Below, piece by piece: positions 7,905 to 16,687 of a stretch of 25,468 bases of DNA. The translations under genes were made by a program, and so were the position numbers. Every line of letters begins with the position of its first letter. Positions within the stretch are counted from its first letter, which is position 1. The stretch spans positions 1 through 25,468 of the IMG/VR virus record IMGVR_UViG_3300020438_000248, one strand, 5' to 3'. This stretch comes from a virus. The notes below the pieces were generated by a model that saw nothing but the letters and a program-made list of their open reading frames with translations, ran no database searches and was not told where the DNA came from.

Positions 7905-10900
7905 TTAATTTCCTAGTCCGGCTTCGCGTATCAACGTAGCCGACCACGGTGTTTCGCCATGGCGTCCACCTTCTCTTTGATAGTTGAAATCGGTTAATCT
8001 TCCTACGAACTTTTTATTCACTGCGCTACCGCTGTAATCCGTATCTTCATATTCGAACTCAACTAAAGAGCCGCTAACTAGAATCTCTTCCATGAAATCA
8101 ATATCGGCATTCGCTGTCGCCTTGAGGAATGAACCTGTCATCTTGAACTCATCACTTCTCGAACCCATGTCGTTCATTTCCGGATATACTGCATCAAGAA
8201 CAGGCGTGGAACTATAGTTCGCTTTTCTTGTTCGGTCAAATGAAGCCGGCTTGGTGTTGAGATTTAACGGTATTACAAGAGTCGCAGGTAATATCTTGAC
8301 AACCACTTTCGCGGCAACAGATGTATTGGCCGGAGATGCGTTGTCAGTCGCGCTGACTGTCGCCATATATTCTCCGGCGGTTGCATAAGTATGGTCGGCA
8401 TTCGGGCTTGAGCCGGAGACAGTTGAACTACCATCTCCGAAATCAAATGTATAAGATGCAATTGTTCTCGATTGGTCAGTTGACAAAACATAACTTTCAG
8501 AAGCGTCAAAAGTTGTTGCTTGTCCGGCTCTTATCATGGAAGGTATTGCTCTCAATAGGGCGACAGGTTTCACTTCTGCTACGACTACAGATATTGCGGA
8601 ACTTGCTACAGACTCATTTCCGTTGTCATCTTTTGAATATGCAACCGCGTTGAAAGAACCTGCTTTCGAATAAACGTGAGCAACATCGTAAGTAGTTGTT
8701 TGTAAAGTTTGGTCGGAAAAATCTAACCAACCTGTTTGAGAACCATCACCGAAGTCAAACTTGATTTGAGAAATTAATCTATCAACGTCAGTTGTAATTC
8801 CTGTTCCTCTGAACGAGATTATGTGGCCGACTTCTGTTCCTATTGGACTCGATAGGTCGCCACTGAATGAGTTTCCAATCACGTCCAAACTTGCTGTCGG
8901 TTTCAAATCATACTGAACTTCCCAATTTCTAATGATAGGAATCTGATTCCAATTAATCGGATGTAAATCAGTTTCATTTGAATGAGGAATATAGAAATGA
9001 TATTTGATGACGAAACCATTTGTTATTGCTGACGCAGGCAAGTTCGAAAGGTCAACACTTCCAATACCTGCTATGAACCCGGGGTCTAAATCTGTGAATC
9101 CTGTATATGCTGTAGTTGGTTCTGCCTGTGGTCTTCCTGTGGCGGCGGCAGGCGGTTCGAAAAGACTGACTCGAATCCTCATTCCTCTAGTATTACTGAT
9201 ATTCTCTGCCGTGATGTCGAGGCTTCGATATTTTGCTACGTTAGCAACGGATTGAGTTGTCGTACTAACATTGAAAGGAAGCATGGCCGGAGATGGGATT
9301 TGTCTAAGCGTCAAATAATCAATCTGTAAATCTTTAGAAGATACGGCTAGATTCGGACTTGAGTTTGTAATTGGTCCTTCCTTACTGTTCTTAATTACAG
9401 TCGGTGTGTTGATACTTCCACTAGCCGCCATCACATCGCAGGCTTTGATTGTCATTCCCCAAATGTGCTGACCCGAGTTTGTATCAACACCTTTGCTATT
9501 GCCATTCAAAAGCAATTCCATTCCGCCTTCGGTGAATACAGTTCTGATTGTTTGAGTTCCTTCTGTTAATGTTGTTCCTGTTCCATATCCAACATCATTT
9601 CCTAAACCACCCCAACCAAGTTTATTTGTATTAAACGGCCAAGCATCACTGTTTGACCAATCAGCATTTGAGAAATATGGAGAAGTTCCCCAAATATATA
9701 CTGACGGACGGCCAAGCGTGAATGTCGGTCTTCTTGTATCAACCCCGGGCGTCCCAACGGTTGATACGTTGTTTAATGCTCCAAGCAATTGACTTTCGGG
9801 AGCAGTCGAAGCGTTGAATTGTTGCTTCGAACCGTTTGATGATTTGGGATAGAATCCAAGTCCGAATTGAGCGTCGTTTGTTGTTCCGCCTGTAATCATA
9901 GAATGTCTTCCGGTCATTGGATATGAAATGCCGTTATCGAACTCGATAAGCGTCATTCTGTTTTCACTAACAGGAACAAACGCTCTCATTTCCATATCTA
10001 ACCATACAGGAGAACAACCGATTTCAGAGACGCCTATTTTTGTAGTCTCTGCGCCTGCCTCAATTCTATTGCCGCCATTTGCGTTGTAATTTTCCCAACC
10101 ATCGTATGAAATCCCATTTGTATTTACGACTTTGGCGGTTTCTAATAATGAAGGTCCATAACCATATCTTGTTCCACATCTTTCATGAGCCGGCCAAGGT
10201 CTGTTCCTTCCGTATAACCAACTTCCGGAAGTCGAAACGGGTTTGATATAATCCCAAGCGTGGCGACCCGTAGTCGAATCCATGTAAGACAACATAGCAA
10301 TTGATAATCCACGATGACCCCATTTGGAAAAACTACCATAATCAACAGTTATGGTTCTAACAGGATAATTCCCTTGTGTATCATTCAGCCATAAACGAGA
10401 TGTTCTTGAAGCCGTCTCACTGCCCGGAACTGTAGTTCCCGATGGTCCTGTGGCGTATATAGGCCAAGAAAAGTAAGCCTGTGGTAAATCCCAACCAACA
10501 GGCGGGGGAACTCTTAGAGAACCACCACCAAAGGACGATACTGTCGGAGACATTGAGAAAGTGTCATCTCCGTCTTTACGAGGACCAATCGCTCTAACAA
10601 TAAAATTATTATCGTTGTTAAAATGTCCGCTTGAGTCGGGATATTGAGCATTTCTCACGGTTGGCCTACAAGGATATGTATCGTTTTCAGATTGAGGGAC
10701 ATTGGTATCGGAACTAAATCCACGTCCATGAGAACCAACGCCGCCGAATCTAATTTTTGCATTTCCACTTCCACCTGTACGACCTAAACTCATAGACGCG
10801 ATTCCGTAATCATTAGTAGTCGAGGCGACAATACCATTCAATAATGAGTCCATACTTCCGGGTTTTCTTCCTTGACAAACGTATGCTGTTGATGCGGAAG

Positions 10901-12767
10901 CCGCTGAACCTATTCTATAGAAATGTTCAGATGTTGGTCTAATGTTTATCAAAGTTTTAATTCTAACGATTTGATATTTGACAGCCGTCGAATCACCGTC
11001 GCCAAATATTTCATCATATGTAGTAGTGGTGAGTTCATCGAATCCGGCACTAAAACCCGCCGTAATCCACCAACCATTCATGTCCCAACCTTGCGTTGTT
11101 TTACTTGCATTGATTGTTGTCGAAGATGCCGCGTCATCTTGATAACCATCAAGTCTGAAATCCGGATTGGGAGAACCTGTTCCCAAGACCCCTGTCATTC
11201 CTGTGATGTAAATCGGCATTCCTTCTCGGCATTGGAAGTCAAAATAATTTGCGATTCCACTTCCTTCAATGAAAAGTTCCATGACGCCGGCTGTCGATAA
11301 TTTAACTCCGAACAGTCTATGCCTTCGAGGATTCGGTCTGACAATTTGAAACTTCGGATTAAGTTTTGATGTTCCCGTTTTACCTGCATTGTTGTCTGCG
11401 GCAACCAAGTTCGGCCATGACCTTGCTTCGGCCAAAGCGCTGTTGTGAGCGTTCGAACCTTGAGCCGCCGGTGAAACAGGACCTTGAACGAAATCAAACA
11501 TTGGGTAAATCTGCGCGTCGCAATCATGTTCCGGTGTATCTCCTGTCTCTCCCTTCCCATCTTTACCGTTCCAAACTTGATAAAGCGTCATTGTATTTTT
11601 GCCGCCGATTGTTCTATCGGCATCGTAAATATAAGGAATTATATTTCCGTCTGTAATATCATAAGTTCCATTTTTCAAAAAGCAGGCAAGCGCCATTCTC
11701 ATTCTGTATTTTGGCGCTAATGATGGACCGGAATCTGCTGTAATATCGGGATTCGACATTCCGCCTTTTATCGGGTTGCCCGTACTATGTGTTATTCCAT
11801 TTTTGAAGTATGACCACCCGCCCACTTTTCCTTGTAAGTGGTCGCCGGAATATCCTAAATCTTTGTATCTAATTGTAGCCGAATCTTCACCTTGAGGGTC
11901 AGAATCATATCTTGTTATTCCCGTTCCATCCGCTGTCAGATAACCAACAAAGTTCGGTCGCGTTGTCGAGTAGTCTCTCGGTGTCGAATGGTCAATACTA
12001 GCATTAGTTATTCTCTTATCGAATTGATTGTTGTCTAACATCAAAGGCATGAAGACGGTTGCTCGAATCAGAGATTGTGTTATTGATGCTGTTGAGCCGT
12101 CAGCAGGCCAATTAATGCTTGATGAGACTCTAGGGTCATTCTGTATCTGCGGAAGCGCTGACGACGCTCCTAGTCCTAACGCACCGCCACCAACTAACGC
12201 ATGAGGAAGAAATGCTTTCTTATGTCCGTCGTTTGAACCAATATGCCTGTATGTATCAAGCATCTCCGCAAACTCTTGGACTGTCATAAAAACAGGATAA
12301 GGACCTTGACTAAGTAGCCAAGTAGTTCCGCCACCGAATCCTCTATCGTTAGATGAAACGCTCTCGCCGTAAACCGATTCTGCATTTGCTTGAGTGTCCG
12401 GAGATGGAGCGATGAGCATAAACTTCGTTTCAATTCCGGCTTGGCTGACTACACACATGGGACTGAAAGTTCCCGCTCCGGAGATAGTGATTGTGAATGT
12501 TGTATTGCTTCCGTCGTTATTAGCGGCCGCTGTGCCGTCGTCTTTGATTGCCTCGACTCTTACCCCCGGCGTGTCATTCTCGCTGTTCAGTGAGCCTTCA
12601 TCGGCATTTGTGAGATGTCCGAAGTTGGTGTGATACAAAACAGGGTCAACAGTCAATCCGCCAAGTCCGTCATTCTTGACATAAGCCGGCCACCATCTTT
12701 GAAGTTCGACTAAGCCATTCTTGATTCGTGAAAATGGTTTCGTTATATTTTGAGTAAACTTTGCCAT
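7905..12767 (-). CDS. Large tail/baseplate protein with two PKD domains
   Basis: A 1620-residue protein directly downstream of the tape measure, with a 1-nt gap; GGGGGTGTTGTGAG before the ATG can act as ribosome site. Residues 1 to about 1290 are beta-rich, full of Gly, Ser, Thr and Asn, and not assignable. Two PKD domains follow, about 1290-1397 and 1398-1492, each with the hallmark FDFGDGS and a later HVY or HTY plus AGxF/Y strand. PKD domains are immunoglobulin-like folds common on archaeal and bacterial surface proteins and viral adhesins. The last 128 residues (from LPATLVIPLN) form a separate compact domain resembling baseplate-type beta barrels; this is inference. The place after the tape measure corresponds to distal-tail or tip proteins, so a combined tail-tip and host-recognition role is likely. 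Confidence 0.85.
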   Translation of the reverse strand: MAKFTQNITKPFSRIKNGLVELQRWWPAYVKNDGLGGLTVDPVLYHTNFGHLTNADEGSLNSENDTPGVRVEAIKDDGTAAANNDGSNTTFTITISGAGTFSPMCVVSQAGIETKFMLIAPSPDTQANAESVYGESVSSNDRGFGGGTTWLLSQGPYPVFMTVQEFAEMLDTYRHIGSNDGHKKAFLPHALVGGGALGLGASSALPQIQNDPRVSSSINWPADGSTASITQSLIRATVFMPLMLDNNQFDKRITNASIDHSTPRDYSTTRPNFVGYLTADGTGITRYDSDPQGEDSATIRYKDLGYSGDHLQGKVGGWSYFKNGITHSTGNPIKGGMSNPDITADSGPSLAPKYRMRMALACFLKNGTYDITDGNIIPYIYDADRTIGGKNTMTLYQVWNGKDGKGETGDTPEHDCDAQIYPMFDFVQGPVSPAAQGSNAHNSALAEARSWPNLVAADNNAGKTGTSKLNPKFQIVRPNPRRHRLFGVKLSTAGVMELFIEGSGIANYFDFQCREGMPIYITGMTGVLGTGSPNPDFRLDGYQDDAASSTTINASKTTQGWDMNGWWITAGFSAGFDELTTTTYDEIFGDGDSTAVKYQIVRIKTLINIRPTSEHFYRIGSAASASTAYVCQGRKPGSMDSLLNGIVASTTNDYGIASMSLGRTGGSGNAKIRFGGVGSHGRGFSSDTNVPQSENDTYPCRPTVRNAQYPDSSGHFNNDNNFIVRAIGPRKDGDDTFSMSPTVSSFGGGSLRVPPPVGWDLPQAYFSWPIYATGPSGTTVPGSETASRTSRLWLNDTQGNYPVRTITVDYGSFSKWGHRGLSIAMLSYMDSTTGRHAWDYIKPVSTSGSWLYGRNRPWPAHERCGTRYGYGPSLLETAKVVNTNGISYDGWENYNANGGNRIEAGAETTKIGVSEIGCSPVWLDMEMRAFVPVSENRMTLIEFDNGISYPMTGRHSMITGGTTNDAQFGLGFYPKSSNGSKQQFNASTAPESQLLGALNNVSTVGTPGVDTRRPTFTLGRPSVYIWGTSPYFSNADWSNSDAWPFNTNKLGWGGLGNDVGYGTGTTLTEGTQTIRTVFTEGGMELLLNGNSKGVDTNSGQHIWGMTIKACDVMAASGSINTPTVIKNSKEGPITNSSPNLAVSSKDLQIDYLTLRQIPSPAMLPFNVSTTTQSVANVAKYRSLDITAENISNTRGMRIRVSLFEPPAAATGRPQAEPTTAYTGFTDLDPGFIAGIGSVDLSNLPASAITNGFVIKYHFYIPHSNETDLHPINWNQIPIIRNWEVQYDLKPTASLDVIGNSFSGDLSSPIGTEVGHIISFRGTGITTDVDRLISQIKFDFGDGSQTGWLDFSDQTLQTTTYDVAHVYSKAGSFNAVAYSKDDNGNESVASSAISVVVAEVKPVALLRAIPSMIRAGQATTFDASESYVLSTDQSRTIASYTFDFGDGSSTVSGSSPNADHTYATAGEYMATVSATDNASPANTSVAAKVVVKILPATLVIPLNLNTKPASFDRTRKANYSSTPVLDAVYPEMNDMGSRSDEFKMTGSFLKATANADIDFMEEILVSGSLVEFEYEDTDYSGSAVNKKFVGRLTDFNYQREGGRHGETPWSATLIREAGLGN

Positions 12768-12768
12768 C

Positions 12769-15144
12769 TCACAACACCCCCCGAACGCCTCTTGTTAATG
12801 AACTGCGTATAATCTTAGGCATTTCATTTTCAATAATCTGCCTTATATCTCCCGCCGAGACGTTGTTTCCCGCCCCGATATTGATTGAGTCGAAAGTGAG
12901 GTTAATCACCTGCTCGGTATTTGAGGTCGAACTTGTGGAATTAATTTGACTTACCATTTCCGGAAGCCTATCGAGCGGAATAACCGCTTCCGGTCCGGCT
13001 TCCCCAATCAGTGCTGTAATTGGAGAGTTAACAATTCCACCAATTGCCATCGGCATTCCTACCGGATTTCCCATCATGTCTGTTGAGTCATCTAAAGCAT
13101 TTCCACCATGATGAACAACCGCCTGTCCGACTTCAAAAACAACACCCGCGCCCAAACCAAGACCTGCTCCGACTAACGCACCTAGAGGACCACCAACTAC
13201 AGCGCCGGCTGTCGCACCCGCGGCAGTCAATTTGCCTACATCTTTTACAGAATCGAATGTTGATTCGCCTTCCTTTCCGACTAACCTATCATCTCTTTCT
13301 TGGTTATTATCACCAACGAAGTCCTTGAACTCGGACATCTTTTCCATAACTTTCAATATACCATCGAGTATTGGTTCTATTATCTCTGCTAATTTTCCAA
13401 TGACCCCGACTATTTTCAATATTTCCGGAACTAATGCTCCGAGTATTTCAACAAACTTTTCCACGTTGCCGGGTTTGAAAGCCTCTGCAAACGCAGGCAA
13501 TAATTCAGTCTCGACCGAATCAGCAATCGTTTGAAACTCATCACCCATTGTTGACGCTCTCTCAATTGCCGCATCAAGAGTTTGCTTAATTCCGCCTTCC
13601 ATTGTTATCAAGCGAGCAAATGGTTCACCAATAACCAAAGACAATTCCTCAAACTTCGAACGAGTTTCAGCAAGCGCGAAAGCCGTTGAGCCTTCTAACT
13701 GTCTAACGAATTGGTCTTGTAATGTGTTATTCATGTCAGTCGTGGCGAATACTAATTCGTTCGCTTCTGCTATTGACCTTAGAGCCTCGGCGTTTCCTTG
13801 GAGAGCCAATATCGAACCACCACCTCGAACACCGAAGATTTCCAATATCTCCGCTGTCGTAGCGCCGGAACTATTCAGTTCCTCTATCATTTCTACTAAA
13901 CTACCAACACCTGTCGTTTGACTATCTACAGTATCTTTGAGACTCTTGAAAGCCTCATTCTGCTCTGCAAGAGAATCTGTTGATTTATCTAATGCTCTTT
14001 CTCTTTGTCTTGATTCCAACGCACCTTCTCTTTGAGCAAGTGCTAAATCTTCATTGGCCGACTCCAATCTTTTGATTGTAGCCATTTCAGTTTTAGTCAA
14101 GTTTCGATTCTGTTTAGCCGCTCTTTGACGAATCCTCGCGATGTTGATTGAGTTCTTTTCTTCTTCAATGCTCATGTCAGTCAATTCGTTGTTCAGAGAT
14201 TTGAGTTCCATATTCGCTGATGAGATTGTTTTCTCTAAATCATCAATAGTTCTGATTGTCGTACCTAGTGCCGCTTTCGCCGCCAAGCCCGCCGGTGATA
14301 ATGTTGTAAACTCAAAACCCAATCTCTCCATTGTTCTTCTTGCATCATCTGATGGAGCAATTAATTTGTTGATTGCCTGCCTAAGACCCGTACCGGCCAT
14401 AGAACCCTGCAATCCCGCGTCTCCAAGCGCACCTACAGCCGCCGCCGCTTCTGATATGCTCACACCTGCCGCCGCCGCAGTAGGACCGAAGAAACGCATG
14501 GAATCGCCCAATTGTTGTAGGTTCACGAAAGAAGAAGTGAAGGTGTTTGTCAATACTGATGTTGCTCTTTCTAGGTCAGTAATGTCAAGTCTGAATGCTT
14601 TGAGAGATGCGATACCAATTCCCGCCGCAGTCTCAACATCTGTTCCGGCAACAACCGCGAAGTCAACCATTGTTTTCAGAGCATTTCCGGCTTCCGTGTC
14701 TAACTCGGATGTCGCACCTCTCATTTGGTCAAGAGACAAACCGGCAAGCGCTAGAGTTTCAGCCATAGCGCCGACTTCTGTCGCTGTGAACTTCGAACCT
14801 GCCGCCACGCTTCGGATTTCATCTTCTAGTTTGCCCATGGCGATAGCCTGTTCTTCTGCTCCAAGGGTGAACTGTTTCATAATCGCACTTGTGCGGAAAA
14901 GTTGTTCCTCAAAATCAATGAATAGTTTGACTGTGTTGACAACGAAGCCGATGGCTTTGAAAACTGCGAAGAAAGTTGCGAAGGTAATGGCTAACCCGGC
15001 GATTGCTCCACCGAATCCCCTAGCCGCTGTAGTTGCCGCTCCTGTTGCCGCGGCTACTCCTTTCATGGCTTTTGTATAACCGGAAGCGTCAGCGGAGACG
15101 ATTGCGTTAACCGCCGTTTTACCTGCGCCCATAACCATATTCAT
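12769..15144 (-). CDS. Tail tape measure protein
   Basis: A 791-residue protein with the family's typical features. There is an N-terminal hydrophobic segment at about 44-72. A conserved core (AGTDVETAAGIGIASLKAF, then DSMRFFGPTAAAAGVS and SMAGTGLRQAINKL) is typical of phage minor tail/tape measure proteins. A long charged coiled coil spans about 300-410, a Gly/Ala-rich hydrophobic stretch about 630-670, and the C-terminal motif GEAGPEAVIPL is found in many tape measures. It sets tail length during assembly and may leave with the DNA. By the usual 1.5 angstrom per residue the tail would be about 120 nm, which is inference. AGGAGACG before the ATG is a strong ribosome site. The ATG overlaps the stop of the frameshifted chaperone product, as expected for a G/GT-tape measure set. 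Confidence 0.95.
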   Translation of the reverse strand: MNMVMGAGKTAVNAIVSADASGYTKAMKGVAAATGAATTAARGFGGAIAGLAITFATFFAVFKAIGFVVNTVKLFIDFEEQLFRTSAIMKQFTLGAEEQAIAMGKLEDEIRSVAAGSKFTATEVGAMAETLALAGLSLDQMRGATSELDTEAGNALKTMVDFAVVAGTDVETAAGIGIASLKAFRLDITDLERATSVLTNTFTSSFVNLQQLGDSMRFFGPTAAAAGVSISEAAAAVGALGDAGLQGSMAGTGLRQAINKLIAPSDDARRTMERLGFEFTTLSPAGLAAKAALGTTIRTIDDLEKTISSANMELKSLNNELTDMSIEEEKNSINIARIRQRAAKQNRNLTKTEMATIKRLESANEDLALAQREGALESRQRERALDKSTDSLAEQNEAFKSLKDTVDSQTTGVGSLVEMIEELNSSGATTAEILEIFGVRGGGSILALQGNAEALRSIAEANELVFATTDMNNTLQDQFVRQLEGSTAFALAETRSKFEELSLVIGEPFARLITMEGGIKQTLDAAIERASTMGDEFQTIADSVETELLPAFAEAFKPGNVEKFVEILGALVPEILKIVGVIGKLAEIIEPILDGILKVMEKMSEFKDFVGDNNQERDDRLVGKEGESTFDSVKDVGKLTAAGATAGAVVGGPLGALVGAGLGLGAGVVFEVGQAVVHHGGNALDDSTDMMGNPVGMPMAIGGIVNSPITALIGEAGPEAVIPLDRLPEMVSQINSTSSTSNTEQVINLTFDSINIGAGNNVSAGDIRQIIENEMPKIIRSSLTRGVRGVL

Positions 15145-15694
15145 CGTCTCCTATTTTTCGCTAAATTGCTTCTCGCCTTCGCCATCTGCGATTGCTTACG
15201 AGACGATTCATTTGCGCGACGGTTTTTCTCACTATGGGCTGATATGTACCAAAGTGTATCTTCTGACGACATTTCTCTCCACTGTTGAGGCGTACAACCT
15301 ATTTCGGTCAATAGCCCATAGAGGAACTGCCCGCCGTCTGATTCGGCGTCAAGTTTCAGTTTCCCAAAACGCCTTCACCGTCCAAGTTTCCGACGGTTTC
15401 AGTTATTCTCGACGCTAGTTCTGAAAGTAATTGTAAAGGTAATTTTTGAAACTCTGACCATTTCAAAGTCTCATCGCATTTTGCTAACATTTCATAGATA
15501 GTTTTCAAGCCCATATATTCTTGCCTATCACTAATGTTCATGTTTGATATGGCAGGGTCTTTCTTCATTATTTGAAACTCGGCGGCGCTAAGTGTCTTCA
15601 CCTGTAGTTCATCGACTTCTAAACCTAAATCGGCTACATTCACTGTTATTGGGTTCGAAGCCCTCTCGAGCGCAGAGTTTAACCATCCTGTCAT
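15141..15694 (-). CDS. Tail assembly chaperone, -1 frameshift product (GT-like), 184 aa
   Basis: The zero-frame product of 112 residues ends at TGA 15356-15358. The last two codons before the stop form the canonical slippery heptamer G GGA AAC. A -1 shift there continues in an open frame for 72 more codons, beginning LKLDAESDGGQFLYGLLTEI and ending with an Arg-rich tail, and stops at TGA 15141-15143, overlapping the ATG of the tape measure. The extension contains GCTPQQWREMSSEDTLWYIS, the kind of sequence seen in T-type extensions of tail assembly chaperones. In lambda-like phages G and GT bind the tape measure and recruit tail tube subunits. The reading is direct from sequence; that the shift occurs is inference. 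Confidence 0.85.
15332..15365 (-). promoter_or_regulatory. Programmed -1 frameshift signal
   Basis: The heptamer GGGAAAC occupies 15365 down to 15359, in phase as G GGA AAC, followed at once by the zero-frame TGA. Ten bases further (spacer TGAAACTTGA), CGCCG at 15348-15344 can pair with CGGCG at 15336-15332 across a 7-nt loop, a plausible stimulatory hairpin. Heptamer, phase, adjacent stop, hairpin and a 72-codon open -1 frame all agree. Confidence 0.85.
15356..15694 (-). CDS. Tail assembly chaperone, zero-frame product (G-like), 112 aa
   Basis: A small acidic protein located between the tail tube and tape measure genes, which is the position of the tail assembly chaperone in siphovirus genomes. 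It has an N-terminal strand region (ITVNVADLGLEVDELQV), then helices including FQIMKKDPAISN and TIYEMLAKCDETLKWSEFQ. AAGGTGATG ahead of the ATG is a strong archaeal ribosome site. It is the main product expected from this locus; a minority of ribosomes should give the longer fusion. Confidence 0.85.
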   Translation of the reverse strand: MTGWLNSALERASNPITVNVADLGLEVDELQVKTLSAAEFQIMKKDPAISNMNISDRQEYMGLKTIYEMLAKCDETLKWSEFQKLPLQLLSELASRITETVGNLDGEGVLGN

Positions 15695-15714
15695 TTTTCA
15701 TCACCTTAGTTTAA

Positions 15715-16116
15715 TCAATCTCTCAAGATTGATAGTCCTTCGAAAGACGCATTAATCATCAATGCTCCTTCTGCGCCTGCTTCCAAGCCTTCAATTGCTA
15801 AATCTGTAATAACACACCCGGAGACTGTGTATGTATGAGCGCCGCCGCTAGATGGATTATCTGCGTCAAATGCTATGACAAGTTCGGTGTCTCCGTAAAA
15901 CCAATCCCATAGGGTGTCATCTGCTAGACCCCATGCTTTCGTCAGAGTACCGCTAACTGATTGTAATCCTCGTGTATTCGCTGTCGGCAAGTTTGAACCG
16001 AGAGTAATGTATTTTCCTGTCGCTCTTGCTACTGTAAAATCACCCGAAACGAAACCGACTATTGTTCCACTCACTGTTATTTGTCCTGTGATTCCTGTAA
16101 ACGCATGAACCGCCAT
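15715..16116 (-). CDS. Major tail tube protein
   Basis: A 133-residue, mostly beta-strand protein (MAVHAFTGITGQITVSGTIV at the start, ending in a strand pair near INASFEGLSIL). The pattern of a short N-terminal strand, a central ADDTLWDWFYGD segment and a C-terminal strand pair fits the small tail tube proteins of siphoviruses, and the gene lies just upstream of the chaperone and tape measure. It would polymerise into hexameric rings forming the tail tube. There is no strong ribosome site; a TCATAAACC element lies 30 nt upstream of the ATG, so it may have its own promoter. Confidence 0.8.
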   Translation of the reverse strand: MAVHAFTGITGQITVSGTIVGFVSGDFTVARATGKYITLGSNLPTANTRGLQSVSGTLTKAWGLADDTLWDWFYGDTELVIAFDADNPSSGGAHTYTVSGCVITDLAIEGLEAGAEGALMINASFEGLSILRD

Positions 16117-16155
16117 ATTATTCCGAGGATGATTCGGGGTTTATGAGGGAATCGC

Positions 16156-16452
16156 TTACTGTAGGTTTGCGATTGCTGTTGGTGTGAAGTGGTAATCTCT
16201 CTCTGTACCCATGAAGCGTCCGTGTGTTGACCACATTTCTGAAAGGCTCATGTAAGTCCATCCGTCTTCTTGAACACCGCTGATATATCCGAAGAATGTA
16301 TCTTCTCCGTCGAACTCTGTTGCTACGAAGGAAGCACTGCTTCCCCAAAAGTATCGTACTTGTCCGATTGCTTCTGTTCCCGCTCCGTCTGTTGAGTATA
16401 GAGTAGGTAGTCTGTTTCTGTTTTCTTGTGTAAGCGCCATCTGTCTTGCCAT
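16156..16452 (-). CDS. DUF2958 family protein
   Basis: A 98-residue protein that fits DUF2958 along most of its length: LTQENRNRLP near residue 7, RYFWG and TEFDGEDTFFGYISG in the middle, then MSLSEMWSTHG and GTERDYHF near the C-terminus. The family is known mainly from plasmids, integrative elements and some phages and has no established function. The ATG at 16452 lies exactly 29 nt from the TTTATA box of promoter P3, implying a leaderless mRNA; an internal ATG four codons later is less consistent with this. It is the first gene of the tail operon, an unusual place for this family. Confidence 0.85.
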   Translation of the reverse strand: MARQMALTQENRNRLPTLYSTDGAGTEAIGQVRYFWGSSASFVATEFDGEDTFFGYISGVQEDGWTYMSLSEMWSTHGRFMGTERDYHFTPTAIANLQ

Positions 16453-16475
16453 GTTCTTCCGTGAGGCTTTTCAGG

Positions 16476-16528
16476 TATAAAGGTTTCTATCTATCAATGT
16501 CTTAATCTCTCAATGAAAACCTTTATTA
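16476..16528. promoter_or_regulatory. Bidirectional archaeal promoter P3
   Basis: A TCAATG pair (16494-16499 and 16510-16515, period 16) lies between two divergent TATA boxes. Leftward, TTTATA starts at 16481, 13 bp from the pair and 29 nt before the DUF2958 ATG. Rightward, TTTATTA starts at 16522, 12 bp from the second repeat, and TTAG follows 23 nt later at 16545. One regulator bound to the pair could therefore control both the tail operon and the plus-strand cassette. Confidence 0.75.
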
Positions 16529-16530
16529 AT

Positions 16531-16615
16531 GAAAGTCCACTCGCTTAGATTGGAAGTAGAAGAAATCCGGGGTAAAGAGACAGAAGACGGTGTGTGTGAA
16601 GACGAAAGTCCACTC
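16531..16615 (+). repeat. 12-bp direct repeat GAAAGTCCACTC
   Basis: GAAAGTCCACTC occurs at 16531-16542, just after the rightward TATA box of P3, and again at 16604-16615 inside putative RNA D, 73 bp apart. Its meaning is unknown; it could be a second regulator site or a base-pairing element. Confidence 0.6.
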
Positions 16616-16650
16616 CTGTAATACCCGCAATCGTTCCCCCGGCTTCTATA
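16545..16650 (+). ncRNA. Putative structured RNA D or structured leader of the HNH gene
   Basis: Transcription from P3 should begin near TTAGATTGGAAG at 16545, in the same phase (23 nt from the TATA start) as RNAs A, B and C. TAGAAG at 16557-16562 plus CCGGGG at 16567-16572 can pair with CCCCGG at 16637-16642 plus CTTCTA at 16643-16648, closing a domain of about 90 nt with a 4-nt bulge. The plus strand has no open frame of note before the HNH gene. Unlike A to C, a same-sense gene follows, so this may be a 5' leader instead of a separate RNA. Confidence 0.4.
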
Positions 16651-16687
16651 ACCTCACTAAATAACCTCAAACTTGCTCGATTCATTC

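Noticed and set aside
14141-15079. Long plus-strand open frame (312 codons) within the tape measure region
   Set aside because: Exactly antisense to the well-supported tape measure; its Ala/Ser/Val-rich product mirrors the Ala/Gly repeats of the real gene and no promoter or ribosome site is present.
16673-16687. TTG start for the HNH gene
   Set aside because: GTG at 16688 yields the typical VPYKD opening and lies 30 nt from a TATA-like box; TTG is weaker, though a box at 16645 keeps it possible.
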